From Quadrisphaera sp. DSM 44207 (GTDB taxonomy: Bacteria > Actinomycetota > Actinomycetes > Actinomycetales > Quadrisphaeraceae), in NCBI RefSeq assembly GCF_900101335.1, contig NZ_FNKA01000003.1, positions 558,001 to 622,000 on the forward strand: a stretch of DNA of 64,000 nt, given 5' to 3'. Positions within the stretch are counted from its first letter, which is position 1. Every line of letters starts with the position of its first letter. A program made the position numbers and the translations under genes. Shown piece by piece: positions 31,151 through 39,768 of this stretch. The notes below the pieces were generated by a model. It was given only the letters and a program-made list of their open reading frames with translations. It was not told the origin of the DNA and did not search any database.

Positions 31151-31561
31151 ATGATCGGTGCCGTGAGCCTGCCGACCAAGGACTGCGCCGTCTGCGGCCG
31201 CACGATCACGTGGCGCAAGAGGTGGGAGCGCGACTGGGACGCCGTCCGGTACTGCTCCGCCGCCTGCCGCCGCCGGGCCGGCAGCGCGCGGGCGCGGTCG
31301 GTGGACGCCGAGCTGGAGTCCGCGCTGGAGGCGCTGCTCGACGCGCGCGCGGTCACGTCGTCGGCGTGCCCGAGCGAGGCCGCGCGCGCCGTGGGCGGCG
31401 AGGGCTGGCGCGAGCTGATGGAGCCGGCGCGGGCCGCGGCACGGCGGATGGTCGCCGCCGGGCGCGCCGAGATCACCCAGCGCGGCGCGGTGGTGGACCC
31501 GAGCACCGCCCGCGGGCCGGTGCGGGTGCGCCGGCCTGCGGGGTGGAGCGCCCGCGCCTGA
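31151..31561 (+). CDS. DUF2256 plus DUF3253 protein
   Basis: A 136-residue protein joining two small families of unknown function. The N-terminal zinc-finger-like part is [36 protein letters not shown], with four cysteines as CxxC and CxxxC (DUF2256). The C-terminal part [23 protein letters not shown]...[30 protein letters not shown] matches DUF3253. The start may be ATG 31151 or GTG 31163 (MSLPTKDC); the frame is open to 31067, which is less likely. It is divergent from the VOC gene. Confidence 0.8.
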   Translation: MIGAVSLPTKDCAVCGRTITWRKRWERDWDAVRYCSAACRRRAGSARARSVDAELESALEALLDARAVTSSACPSEAARAVGGEGWRELMEPARAAARRMVAAGRAEITQRGAVVDPSTARGPVRVRRPAGWSARA

Positions 31562-31591
31562 CCCGCCGCCGCACCACCGGCGGCCGAGCGC

Positions 31592-31693
31592 CTACCGCTT
31601 CCGCCTGACCTCGCCGTAGTGGAGCGCGGCCCACACCCCGACGACCGCGAGCAGCAGGACCAGACCGATCGGCACCCACAGGACGGTGTCCAT
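31592..31693 (-). CDS. 33-residue single-span membrane microprotein
   Basis: The peptide starts MDTVLWVPIGLVLLLAVVGV, then WAALHYGEVRRKR, then TAG. It has one transmembrane helix of about 20 residues followed by a basic tail, suggesting the C-terminus stays in the cytoplasm. GGAGGGGAG lies just before ATG 31693, a strong ribosome site, but that site is paired in a hairpin (31694-31717). It follows the APC permease and USP genes on the same strand by 96 bp. The family is not recognised; a small accessory subunit of a transporter is one idea. Confidence 0.6.
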   Translation of the reverse strand: MDTVLWVPIGLVLLLAVVGVWAALHYGEVRRKR

Positions 31694-31717
31694 GGCGCTC
31701 CCCTCCGAGGGGGCGCC
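31694..31717 (-). promoter_or_regulatory. hairpin masking the ribosome site of the microprotein
   Basis: On the minus strand GGCGCCCCCTC pairs with GAGGGGAGCGCC (one bulge), ending directly at ATG 31693. The Shine-Dalgarno is in the stem, so translation should depend on opening it. Confidence 0.5.
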
Positions 31718-31789
31718 ACGCCAGCGGGTTCCCGCGCCCGGGCCCAGGACCGCGCACCGGTCCCCGTGGCGGTGGGGACGGAGGGGGCG

Positions 31790-32248
31790 CTACTGCGCCT
31801 TCGGGCGCCAGACGAGCACGGGGCAGGGGGCGGAGTGCTGCACGCGCTGGGCGGTGGACCCGAGCAGCACGGTCTGGGTCAGCCCGGCGCTGCCGCTGGC
31901 CACGACGATGAGGTCGGCCGACAGCTCCTCGGCCGCCCGCACGATCTCGGCGGCCGCGGAGCCGCTGCGCACCTGCCGGTGCACGCTCGCGCCCCACTCC
32001 TCGAACTCGCCACCGACGACCCGGGTGGCGACCTCGGCCTCCTCGCGGAAGCTCAGGCTCGTGGGGTCCTGCACCGCCTGGTCCGGCGGCCTCAGCTCGT
32101 TGATGAAGGGCACGGCGGCCAGCGGGCTGACCACCGCGACGACGGTGACGTCGTCGATCTTCTCGGGTCCGGCGAAGGACTTCAGCTGGCGGGCGGCCTC
32201 CAGCGAGGCGTGCGAGCCGTCGGTGGCGATGACGACGTGCACGCTCAC
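31790..32248 (-). CDS. universal stress protein
   Basis: A 152-residue USP-A domain: VHVVIATDGSHASLEAARQL at the N-terminus, RSGSAAAEIVRAAEELSADLIVVASGSAGL in the helix-strand region and LGSTAQRVQHSAPCPVLVWRP at the end. The ATP-binding G-2x-G-9x-G(S/T) loop is only partly kept (ASGSAGLTQTVLLGSTA). Start GTG 32248 overlaps the APC permease stop, so it is translationally coupled and probably modulates that transporter or responds to the same stress. Confidence 0.85.
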   Translation of the reverse strand: MSVHVVIATDGSHASLEAARQLKSFAGPEKIDDVTVVAVVSPLAAVPFINELRPPDQAVQDPTSLSFREEAEVATRVVGGEFEEWGASVHRQVRSGSAAAEIVRAAEELSADLIVVASGSAGLTQTVLLGSTAQRVQHSAPCPVLVWRPKAQ

Positions 32249-33663
32249 AGCTCCTCGGCCGCGGTGGTCGGGTCGCGGTCGATGCGCCCGGGGCGCCGCC
32301 CGCGGCTGAAGTACTGGACCAGGAAGAGCACCAGGCCCACGGCGAGCAGCCCGGCCACCCACAGCAGCGCCGCGGGGTCGTCGACGACGATGTAGACGAG
32401 CAGCACCGCGTTGCCGAGGATCCCGAGGTAGAGCAGGGGCGTGCTGGCGCGGAACGTGTCCGGGCCCTCGTCCTGCCCGCGCAGCTTCAGCGCGGAGACG
32501 ATCACCAGCGCATAGATGAACACGAGGAAGACCACGGTCACGGTGGCCAGGCGGCCGACGACGTCCTCACCGCTGGCGGCGTTGATGACCGAGCCGATGA
32601 CCAGCAGCCCGGCCACGACGAGGAGGCCGAACGCCAGCGCGGCGGTCGGGCTGCGGCGCGTGGGGTGCACGCGGGCGAAGACGCGCGGGACGACGTCCAC
32701 GCGCCCCATGCCGTAGAGGATGCGCGACTGCGCCACGAGCGAGACCAGGGTGGTGTTGGTGATCGCGACCATGGCGATGAGCGAGAAGACGATGATCATG
32801 ATGCCGACCGGCACCGGGAGGACGCCGGCGCGCACGACCTCCAGCAGGGCCGCGTCCGCGCCCGCGAGGACGTCCACCGGCACGACCAGGGCGGCGGTCA
32901 TGGCGACGAGGACGTAGATGGCGCCCGCCGCGAGCATGCCCCCGACCAGCGCCCGCGGGAACGTCCGCGCCGGGTCGACGGTCTCCTCGGCGACGTTGGC
33001 GGCGTTCTCGAAGCCCGTCATGGCGAAGAAGGAGAGGGCGACGCCGGCGATGATCGCGAAGATCGTGTTCTGGTCGCCGGTGTTGAACTGCGTCAGGACG
33101 CCGAAGTCCGCGTCGCCGCGGGCCACGTGGACGATGCCGATGAGCAGGACGATCGCCAGGCCGGTGACCTCGACGAACGTCATGACCATGTTGGCGATGA
33201 CCGACTCGGTGATGCCGATGTAGTTGACGATCGTCAGGAGCGTGACGAAGACCAGCGTGACCAGCAGCGGGGGCGGCAGCTCGAAGACGGACCCGAAGTA
33301 GCGGGCGAAGCCGCTGGCCAGGGAGCCGGAGGCGGCGAAGAGGGCCGACAGCGTGCAGATGGTGATGAAGAACGTCAGCACGGGGTTGCGGAACGCCTTG
33401 TTGACGTAGAGGGAGGCCCCGGCGGCCTGCGGGTACTTCGTCACCAGCTCCGCGTACGCGAGCCCGGTGATCGCCGCGACCGCCACCCCCACGGCGAACG
33501 CGATCCAGAAGGCCCCGCCCACGGCCCCGGCGACGAGGCCGATGAGCACGTAGATGCCCGAGCCGAGCACGTCGCCCAGCACGTAGAAGAACAGCAGGCG
33601 GCCGGTGATCGACCGCTTGAGCTCGGGCGGGTCGGCGCGTCCGGTGTCCTCGGCAGTGGCCAC
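32245..33663 (-). CDS. APC-family amino acid permease
   Basis: A 472-residue integral membrane protein with about 12 helices. The N-terminal block LLFFYVLGDVLGSGIYVLIGLVAGAVGGAFWIAF carries the GSGIY substrate-binding turn of the APC superfamily; FFAMTGFENAANVAEET is the helix-6 region. Substrate unknown. GTG 33663 is the start. The C-terminus is charged and cytoplasmic (RGRRPGRIDRDPTTAAEEL). Coupled to the USP gene by a GTGA overlap; the DUF2252 gene lies upstream on the same strand, 105 bp away. Confidence 0.9.
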   Translation of the reverse strand: MATAEDTGRADPPELKRSITGRLLFFYVLGDVLGSGIYVLIGLVAGAVGGAFWIAFAVGVAVAAITGLAYAELVTKYPQAAGASLYVNKAFRNPVLTFFITICTLSALFAASGSLASGFARYFGSVFELPPPLLVTLVFVTLLTIVNYIGITESVIANMVMTFVEVTGLAIVLLIGIVHVARGDADFGVLTQFNTGDQNTIFAIIAGVALSFFAMTGFENAANVAEETVDPARTFPRALVGGMLAAGAIYVLVAMTAALVVPVDVLAGADAALLEVVRAGVLPVPVGIMIIVFSLIAMVAITNTTLVSLVAQSRILYGMGRVDVVPRVFARVHPTRRSPTAALAFGLLVVAGLLVIGSVINAASGEDVVGRLATVTVVFLVFIYALVIVSALKLRGQDEGPDTFRASTPLLYLGILGNAVLLVYIVVDDPAALLWVAGLLAVGLVLFLVQYFSRGRRPGRIDRDPTTAAEEL

Positions 33664-33725
33664 GGCCCCTTCCTACTCCTCTCGGGGCGCCCGCGCCGCT
33701 GCAGAGGTGTGACAGGTGTGGACGA

Positions 33726-33775
33726 GCCCGGCTCCGGACCCGGCCTCGGACCCCGCCTCGGACCCGGCTCAGACC
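33726..33775 (-). repeat. degenerate 12-bp GC repeat between DUF2252 and APC genes
   Basis: About four copies of a CGGACCCGGCCT-like unit lie at the DUF2252 stop and in the spacer. No regulatory meaning is evident. Confidence 0.5.
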
Positions 33776-35196
33776 CCGTGCTCGACGGGCAGCTCGCCGC
33801 GGGCGACGGCCGCGACGAGGGCGGCGTGGTCGCGCTCGGTCTGGTCGGCGTAGGCGCGCGCGAAGGCGCACAGGGCCGCGTCGGCGGCCTCGGAGCGGCC
33901 GAGGTACCCGGCGATCATGGACGCTCCGGAGGTGCGCGCGTGGCCCTTGGCGAGCAGGCGCCCGCAGATGCCGGCGTAGTCGGCCAGGGCCGCGGCGTCG
34001 ATGCCGTCGAGGACGACGCTGCCCTTCATGTTCCGGAACTGGCGCACGTAGTACTGGCGCTCCCCGACGCTCGTCCAGCCCAGCAGCGGGTCGGAGGCGG
34101 TCTGCAGGTCCTGCTGGTACTCCACCACCCGCTGGCCCTGGTGGGCGTGCCAGGCGGAGTCGCCGTGCACGAACGGCGCGACCACCGAGCGCCGCGCCTG
34201 CTTGAGCTGGAGGAAGACGACGTCGTCCTCGCTGCTGCCCTCCAGCAGCGCCACGTAGGCGCGCAGGCCCACGCTGCCCACGCCGACGACCTTGTGGGCG
34301 ACGTCCACGAGCGTGTACCCGCCGAGCACGCGGGCCCAGTGCGGCGACAGGGTGCGCAGGTAGTCGTCGAGGGCGTCGGCGAGCAGGTCGGCGTCGTCCG
34401 GCTCGGGGCGGGTGATCAGCGGGGGTTCCTCGACGATGCGGCGCGCGCCGTCGCGCCGCTCGGTGAAGCGGGGGAGCGCCCGGTCGCTCGTGCGCCGCTG
34501 GGCGCGGGCGGCCGAGCGCTCGATCTCCCGGCGCAGGCCCGGGTCGGAGGCGGTGGCGGTCAGGCGGTCCAGGTCCAGGCCCTCGAAGGAGCGCTCCAGC
34601 AGCGGCCGGGCGGACAGGTCCCGCAGGTGGCGGCGGTAGGCCCCCACCGCGGACGCCGTCGCCGCCTCGCACGCGTCCTCGCCCATCGAGGCGCCCCGGC
34701 CGGCGACCCAGATGCTGGCCGCGAGCCGGCGCAGGTCCCACTCCCAGGGCCCCGGGTGGGCCTCGTCGAAGTCGTTGAGGTCGAGCACGAGGTCGCGCGA
34801 GGGGGAGCCGTAGAAGCCGATGTTGCCCACGTGCGCGTCGCCGCAGATGACGGGCGTGATGCCGGTGGCGGACAGGGAGGAGGAGTCCTCGGCCATGACG
34901 CCGGCGGCGCCGCGCAGGAACCCGTACGGGGAGGCCGCCATGCGCCCCACCCGCACCGGCACCAGCCGCTCCAGGCGGCCCTCGTGCGCTGCGCGCACCT
35001 GGGCCACGACGTCGCGCCGGTCGGCCGGCGGCTCCCAGCGCGCCAGGGAGGCGCGCGGCACCCGCTCCCGCAGCGCCTTGCCGAGCGCGTACCGCTGCGC
35101 GCGGGGCACGGGGCGCTCGCGCAGCGAGCCGTAGGCGCTGGGGTCGGCCTGCGGCAGGACGACGTGGCCCCGGGCCGGGCCGGAGGTGCTGGTCAC
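33769..35196 (-). CDS. DUF2252 family protein
   Basis: A 475-residue protein with the DUF2252 pattern: RMAASPYGFLRGAAGVMAED, ICGDAHVGNIGFYGSPSRDLVLDLNDFDEAHPGPWEWDL, and a later DVAHKVVGVGSVGLRAYVALLEG. The GDAHVGN...DLNDFDE arrangement resembles the HxDxxxxN / DF-D catalytic pairs of aminoglycoside-phosphotransferase-like kinases, so a kinase-like fold is likely; the substrate is unknown. GTG 35196 is preceded by GGGAG. The C-terminus lies 105 bp before the APC permease start on the same strand. Confidence 0.85.
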   Translation of the reverse strand: MTSTSGPARGHVVLPQADPSAYGSLRERPVPRAQRYALGKALRERVPRASLARWEPPADRRDVVAQVRAAHEGRLERLVPVRVGRMAASPYGFLRGAAGVMAEDSSSLSATGITPVICGDAHVGNIGFYGSPSRDLVLDLNDFDEAHPGPWEWDLRRLAASIWVAGRGASMGEDACEAATASAVGAYRRHLRDLSARPLLERSFEGLDLDRLTATASDPGLRREIERSAARAQRRTSDRALPRFTERRDGARRIVEEPPLITRPEPDDADLLADALDDYLRTLSPHWARVLGGYTLVDVAHKVVGVGSVGLRAYVALLEGSSEDDVVFLQLKQARRSVVAPFVHGDSAWHAHQGQRVVEYQQDLQTASDPLLGWTSVGERQYYVRQFRNMKGSVVLDGIDAAALADYAGICGRLLAKGHARTSGASMIAGYLGRSEAADAALCAFARAYADQTERDHAALVAAVARGELPVEHGV

Positions 35197-35237
35197 GGCG
35201 CACACGCTCCCACGGGCGGAGCGCCGCGCGCGCCGGG

Positions 35238-35549
35238 CTACGACGCGGTCGGGCCGGCCTGGTGGACGACCTCGAACTCCAGCAGGCTCGCGCCGGTGGC
35301 GACCGGGCGCGCCCGCTCCCCGGCGTGGGCCTCGCGGGCCCCGCCGCCCGACCACGCCCGGAACGCCTCGTCCGACTCCCACCGGGTGTAGACGAAGTAG
35401 CGGGACTCGCCCGCCACCGGGCGCAGCAGCTCGAAGCCCAGGAACCCCGGCGTCCCCTCGACGGCGCCGAGCCGGGCGGCGAAGCGCCGCTCCAGCTCCT
35501 CGCCGCCGCCGGGCGGGACGTCGATGGCGTTGATCTTCACGACGGCCAT
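35238..35549 (-). CDS. antibiotic-biosynthesis-monooxygenase fold protein, IsdG/MhuD-like
   Basis: A 103-residue ABM-domain protein: [59 protein letters not shown]. Asn 7, the Trp in [11 protein letters not shown] and the His in REAHAGE match the Asn-Trp-His set of IsdG/MhuD heme-degrading enzymes, so heme breakdown is plausible but not proven. It acts as a dimer in the family. It is divergent from leuB with 62 bp between them. Confidence 0.75.
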   Translation of the reverse strand: MAVVKINAIDVPPGGGEELERRFAARLGAVEGTPGFLGFELLRPVAGESRYFVYTRWESDEAFRAWSGGGAREAHAGERARPVATGASLLEFEVVHQAGPTAS

Positions 35550-35597
35550 CGCGCCAGCCTGGCACGCACCGCCGGCCCCCGCCCGCCCCGCCCTGGC

Positions 35598-35603
35598 TAG
35601 GCT
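35598..35603 (+). promoter_or_regulatory. leaderless -10 of leuB (TAGGCT)
   Basis: TAGGCT ends 8 nt before ATG 35612, with no ribosome site between. Confidence 0.6.
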
Positions 35604-35611
35604 CGCCGCCC

Positions 35612-36670
35612 ATGACGACCCCCGCCAGTGCCCCCGACGCCCTGCGCCTCGCCGTCGTGGCGGGGGACGGGATCGGACCGGAGGTGGTGGCGGAGGGCCT
35701 GAAGGTGCTCGCGGCCGCGACGGCGCCGGAGGGCACCCGCGTGGAGACCACCGACTACGACCTCGGCGCGCGCCGCTGGCGCGCCACCGGCGAGACCCTG
35801 CCGGACGGCGTGCTGGAGGAGGTGCGCGCCTGCGACGCGATCCTGCTCGGCGCGATCGGGGACCCGGGCGTGCCGAGCGGCGTCCTCGAGCGCGGCCTGC
35901 TGCTGCGGCTGCGCTTCGAGCTCGACCACTACGTCAACCTGCGCCCCGGCCGCCTCTACCCGGGCGTGCGCTCGCCGCTGGCCGACCCCGGCGACGTCGA
36001 CTTCGTCGTCGTGCGCGAGGGCACCGAGGGCCCCTACACCGGCAACGGCGGGTCGATCCGCACCGGCACGCCCCACGAGATCGCCACCGAGGTCAGCCTC
36101 AACACCGCCTTCGGCGTCGAGCGCGTCGTCCGCGACGCCTTCGCCCGCGCCGCCGCGCGCCCGCGCAGGAAGCTCACCCTGGTGCACAAGCACAACGTCC
36201 TCACCCACGCCGGGCACCTGTGGCGGCGCACCGTGGAGGCGGTGGGCGCCGAGCACCCGGACGTGACCGTCGACTACCTGCACGTGGACGCCGCGACGAT
36301 CTTCCTGGTCACGGACCCGGCGCGCTTCGACGTGGTCGTCACCGACAACCTCTTCGGCGACATCGTCACCGACCTGGCCGCCGCCGTGTGCGGGGGCATC
36401 GGGCTCGCGGCCTCCGGCAGCATCAACCCCGACCGCACCGCGCCGAGCATGTTCGAGCCGGTGCACGGCTCGGCCCCCGACATCGCCGGGCAGGGCGTCG
36501 CCGACCCCACCGCCACCGTGCTCTCCGTGGCGCTGCTGCTGGAGCACGTGGGCCTGAGCGCCGCGGCCCGGCGCGTGGAGGCCGCCGTCGCCGCCGACCT
36601 GGCCGAGCGCGGCGGCGCGCGCCGCCGCACCGGCGAGGTCGGGGACGCCATCGCCTCGCGCCTGGCCTGA
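35612..36670 (+). CDS. leuB: 3-isopropylmalate dehydrogenase
   Basis: A 352-residue NAD-dependent oxidative decarboxylase of leucine synthesis. It shows [21 protein letters not shown], the substrate loop [37 protein letters not shown], the Lys region [11 protein letters not shown], the metal Asp block [20 protein letters not shown] and the NAD block [22 protein letters not shown]. The ATG is set by TAGGCT. It leads leuB-ilvE-cimA, each with its own start signal and short spacing. Confidence 0.95.
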   Translation: MTTPASAPDALRLAVVAGDGIGPEVVAEGLKVLAAATAPEGTRVETTDYDLGARRWRATGETLPDGVLEEVRACDAILLGAIGDPGVPSGVLERGLLLRLRFELDHYVNLRPGRLYPGVRSPLADPGDVDFVVVREGTEGPYTGNGGSIRTGTPHEIATEVSLNTAFGVERVVRDAFARAAARPRRKLTLVHKHNVLTHAGHLWRRTVEAVGAEHPDVTVDYLHVDAATIFLVTDPARFDVVVTDNLFGDIVTDLAAAVCGGIGLAASGSINPDRTAPSMFEPVHGSAPDIAGQGVADPTATVLSVALLLEHVGLSAAARRVEAAVAADLAERGGARRRTGEVGDAIASRLA

Positions 36671-36683
36671 CGCCCCGGTCGGC

Positions 36684-36689
36684 TACGGT
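36684..36689 (+). promoter_or_regulatory. leaderless -10 of ilvE (TACGGT)
   Basis: TACGGT ends 7 nt before ATG 36697, in the 26-bp gap after leuB. Confidence 0.55.
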
Positions 36690-36696
36690 TCCGCGC

Positions 36697-37791
36697 ATGA
36701 GCGCCCCGCTGGTCTTCGAGCACCGGGCCAACCCGGCCCCGCTGCCCGCCGAGGAGCGGGCGCGGGTGCTCGCGGCGCCCGGCTTCGGCCGGCACTTCAC
36801 CGACCACATGGTGCGCGCCACCTGGACGGCGGAGGACGGCTGGCACGACGCCCGGGTGGAGGCCTACGGCCCCCTGCAGCTGGACCCGAGCGCCGCCGTC
36901 CTGCACTACGCGCAGGAGGTCTTCGAGGGCCTGAAGGCCTACCGCTGGGAGGACGGGTCGGTCTGGTCCTTCCGCCCCCGGGCCAACGCCGCCCGCCTCG
37001 CGCGCTCGGCGCGGCGCCTGGCCCTGCCCGAGCTGTCCGAGGCCGACTTCCTCGCCTCCCTGCACGCCCTCGTCGAGGCGGACGCCGCGTGGGTGCCCAG
37101 CGGCGGGGAGACGAGCCTGTACCTGCGCCCCTTCATGTTCGCCTCCGAGGCCTTCCTCGGCGTGCGGGCCGCCGCGCGCGTGGACTACCTCGTCATCGCC
37201 TCCCCGGCGGGCTCGTACTTCACCGGCGGGCTGAAGCCGGTCTCGATCTGGCTCTCGCGCGACCACGCGCGCGCGGCCCCGGGCGGCCTCGGCGCGGCCA
37301 AGACCGGCGGCAACTACGCGGCCAGCCTGCTCCCCCAGCAGCAGGCCGCCGAGCACGGCTGCGAGCAGGTGTGCTTCCTCGACGCCGCCGAGCGCACGTG
37401 GGTGGAGGAGCTGGGCGGCATGAACGTCTACTTCGTCCACGCCGACGGCACCCTCGTCACGCCCGCGCTGACCGGCACCATCCTCGAGGGCGTCACGCGC
37501 GACGCGATCCTGCAGCTGGCGGGCGAGGTGGGCCTGCGCCCGGTCGAGCGCCGCGTCTCGGTGCAGGAGTGGAAGGACGGCGCCGCCTCCGGGGAGATCA
37601 CCGAGGTCTTCGCGTGCGGCACCGCGGCCGTCGTCACCCCGATCGGGCGCCTCGTGGACGGCGAGGAGGAGGTCGTCCCGCGCGGCGGCGCCGAGGCCGG
37701 CGAGGTCACCGAGCGGATCCGCGCGGCCCTGCTCGACGTCCAGCACGGCCGCGCGCAGGACCGCCACGGCTGGATGCACCGCCTCCTCTGA
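36697..37791 (+). CDS. ilvE: branched-chain amino acid aminotransferase
   Basis: A 364-residue fold-type IV PLP transaminase for the last step to Val, Leu and Ile. The family blocks are HYAQEVFEGLKAYR, RPFMFASEAFLGVRAA, the PLP Lys in GGLGAAKTGGNYAASLLPQ, WVEELGGMNVYFV and the phosphate loop EVFACGTAAVVTPIG. Length fits the group I eukaryote-like/mycobacterial BCAT. ATG 36697 is preceded by TACGGT; the frame is open upstream only as leuB out-of-frame translation. Confidence 0.95.
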   Translation: MSAPLVFEHRANPAPLPAEERARVLAAPGFGRHFTDHMVRATWTAEDGWHDARVEAYGPLQLDPSAAVLHYAQEVFEGLKAYRWEDGSVWSFRPRANAARLARSARRLALPELSEADFLASLHALVEADAAWVPSGGETSLYLRPFMFASEAFLGVRAAARVDYLVIASPAGSYFTGGLKPVSIWLSRDHARAAPGGLGAAKTGGNYAASLLPQQQAAEHGCEQVCFLDAAERTWVEELGGMNVYFVHADGTLVTPALTGTILEGVTRDAILQLAGEVGLRPVERRVSVQEWKDGAASGEITEVFACGTAAVVTPIGRLVDGEEEVVPRGGAEAGEVTERIRAALLDVQHGRAQDRHGWMHRLL

Positions 37792-37819
37792 GGCGAGCAC
37801 CGCGCGAGAGCAGGACGAG

Positions 37820-39421
37820 ATGAGCGCGCCCGCCCCCGGGGACCCGGCGGTCCACGTCTACGACACCACCCTGCGCGACGGCGCCCAGCAGGAGGGCCTG
37901 TCGCTGTCGGTCGCGGACAAGCTGGCCATCGCCCGCCACCTCGACGAGCTCGGCGTGCACTTCGTCGAGGGCGGCTGGCCCGGGGCGAACCCGAAGGACA
38001 CCGAGTTCTTCGCGCGCGCCGCCGCGGAGCTGACCTGGCGCTCCGCCCAGCTGGCCGCCTTCGGCGCCACCCGGCGCCCCGGTGTCCGCGCCGCCGACGA
38101 CCCGCAGGTGCGCGCCCTGCTCGACGCCGCCACGCCCGTGGTCACCCTCGTGGCGAAGAGCCACTCGCGGCACGTGGAGCTGGCCCTGCGCACCACGTGC
38201 GCCGAGAACCTCGCCATGGTCACCGACACGGTCGCCCTCCTCGTCGCCGAGGGCCGGCGGGTCTTCGTCGACGCCGAGCACTTCTTCGACGGCCACCGCG
38301 CCGACCCGGCGTACGCCCGCGAGGTCGTCCTGGCGGCCGCCGGCGCCGGCGCCGAGGTCGTCGTCCTGTGCGACACCAACGGCGGGATGCTCCCGCACCA
38401 GGTCTCCGCGGCCGTCGCCGACGTCCTGGCCGCCACCGGGGCCCGCCTCGGCATCCACGCCCACAACGACAGCGGCTGCGCCGTCGCGAACAGCCTCGCC
38501 GCGGTGCAGGCGGGCGCCAGCCACGTGCAGGGGTGCGTCAACGGCTACGGCGAGCGCACCGGCAACGCCGACCTCGTCACGGTCGTCGCCGACCTGGTGC
38601 TCAAGCTCGACCAGCCCGTGCTCGACCGCCGGCACCTGCGGGAGGCCACGCGCGTCGCGCACCAGATCAGCGAGATCACCAACGTCGCGCCCTACGCCCG
38701 GGCGCCCTACGTCGGGGCCAGCGCCTTCGCGCACAAGGCGGGCCTGCACGCCTCCGCGATCCGCGTCGACCCCGACCTGTACCAGCACACCGACCCCACG
38801 GCCGTCGGCAACGACATGCGCATGCTCGTCTCCGACATGGCCGGGCGCGCCAGCATCGAGCTCAAGGGCCGCGAGCTGGGCGTCGACCTGGCCGGCCGCG
38901 ACGACGTGCTGGCCCGCACCACCGCCCGCGTCAAGGAGCTGGAGCAGCAGGGCTGGACCTTCGAGGCCGCCGACGCCTCCTTCGAGCTGCTGCTGCGCGA
39001 GGAGCTGGAGGGTGCCCGGCCCTCCTGGTTCGAGGTGGAGAGCTGGCGCGCCCTCACCGAGCACGGCCGCGGCAGCGGGCCCACCTCGGAGGCGACGGTC
39101 AAGCTCGTGGCCGGCGGGGCGCGGGTGGTCTGCACCGGGGAGGGCAACGGCCCCGTCAACGCCCTGGACGCCGCGCTGCGCCAGGCGCTGCTGCCGATCT
39201 ACCCCGAGCTGGCGGAGCTGGAGCTGACCGACTTCCGGGTGCGCATCCTCGACGCCGACCAGGGCACCGACGCGACCACGCGCGTGCTCATCGACACCAC
39301 CGACGGCCAGTCCACGTGGACGACGGTCGGGGTGGCGCCCAACCTCGTCGAGGCCTCCTGGCAGGCGCTCGTCGACAGCCTGGGCTACGGCCTGCTGCGC
39401 GCGGGCGTCCAGCCGCGCTGA
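37820..39421 (+). CDS. cimA: citramalate synthase
   Basis: A 533-residue DRE-TIM enzyme condensing pyruvate and acetyl-CoA to citramalate, which starts isoleucine synthesis without threonine deaminase. It begins VHVYDTTLRDGAQQEGLSLSVADKLAIARHLDELGVHFVEGGWPG and contains LCDTNGGMLPHQV, HAHNDSGCAVANSLAAVQAG (metal His pair) and NGYGERTGNADL. The C-terminal LeuA-dimer regulatory domain follows (from about residue 410). The WPGANPKDTEFF segment and length fit the TIGR00977 group (citramalate synthase, sometimes listed as LeuA-like). ATG 37820 follows AGGACGAG. Confidence 0.88.
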   Translation: MSAPAPGDPAVHVYDTTLRDGAQQEGLSLSVADKLAIARHLDELGVHFVEGGWPGANPKDTEFFARAAAELTWRSAQLAAFGATRRPGVRAADDPQVRALLDAATPVVTLVAKSHSRHVELALRTTCAENLAMVTDTVALLVAEGRRVFVDAEHFFDGHRADPAYAREVVLAAAGAGAEVVVLCDTNGGMLPHQVSAAVADVLAATGARLGIHAHNDSGCAVANSLAAVQAGASHVQGCVNGYGERTGNADLVTVVADLVLKLDQPVLDRRHLREATRVAHQISEITNVAPYARAPYVGASAFAHKAGLHASAIRVDPDLYQHTDPTAVGNDMRMLVSDMAGRASIELKGRELGVDLAGRDDVLARTTARVKELEQQGWTFEAADASFELLLREELEGARPSWFEVESWRALTEHGRGSGPTSEATVKLVAGGARVVCTGEGNGPVNALDAALRQALLPIYPELAELELTDFRVRILDADQGTDATTRVLIDTTDGQSTWTTVGVAPNLVEASWQALVDSLGYGLLRAGVQPR

Positions 39422-39483
39422 GGCTCGACAGGGCCGAAAGGACCTTGTGAGGCCGCCTGCAGGGTACCGGAGCGGCATGGGTG

Positions 39484-39513
39484 TTGGCCATGGTTGGCCA
39501 AGGTCGCTACACT
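39484..39513 (+). promoter_or_regulatory. promoter/operator of the toxin-antitoxin pair
   Basis: TTGGCC (39484-39489), 18-bp spacer and TACACT (39508-39513). TTGGCCA occurs twice, 10 bp apart (39484, 39494), giving two palindromic TGGCCA half-sites on the same face of the helix, suited to Phd-type autorepression. Confidence 0.55.
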
Positions 39514-39516
39514 GGC

Positions 39517-39768
39517 ATGGTGATCGTCGACGTCGGCCAGGCGAAGACGGACCTGTCGAAGCTGATCGCACGCGCCGAAGCAGGGGAGGACGTGGAGATC
39601 GCTCGCAGCGGCGTCCCCGTGGTGAGGCTCGTGCCCGTCGAACCATCGAGTGCTCCTGGAGCGCGGTTCCTCGCGATGCGGGGCGCGCTCAGCGGGAGGA
39701 TCACGATCCCCGACGACTTCGAGTTCGACGACGCGGAGCTCGACGAGATGTTCGACGGGCCCGCATGA
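39517..39768 (+). CDS. Phd/YefM-type antitoxin
   Basis: An 83-residue antitoxin. MVIVDVGQAKTDLSKLIARAEAGEDVEIARSGVPVVRLVP is the DNA-binding Phd/YefM fold. The C-terminal DDFEFDDAELDEMFDGPA is the acidic toxin-neutralising tail. ATG 39517 and GTG 39520 are both possible starts; GTG 39520 lies 6 nt after TACACT and would be leaderless. Its stop overlaps the toxin ATG (ATGA). It sits between cimA and the FAH gene in a small accessory stretch. Confidence 0.85.
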   Translation: MVIVDVGQAKTDLSKLIARAEAGEDVEIARSGVPVVRLVPVEPSSAPGARFLAMRGALSGRITIPDDFEFDDAELDEMFDGPA

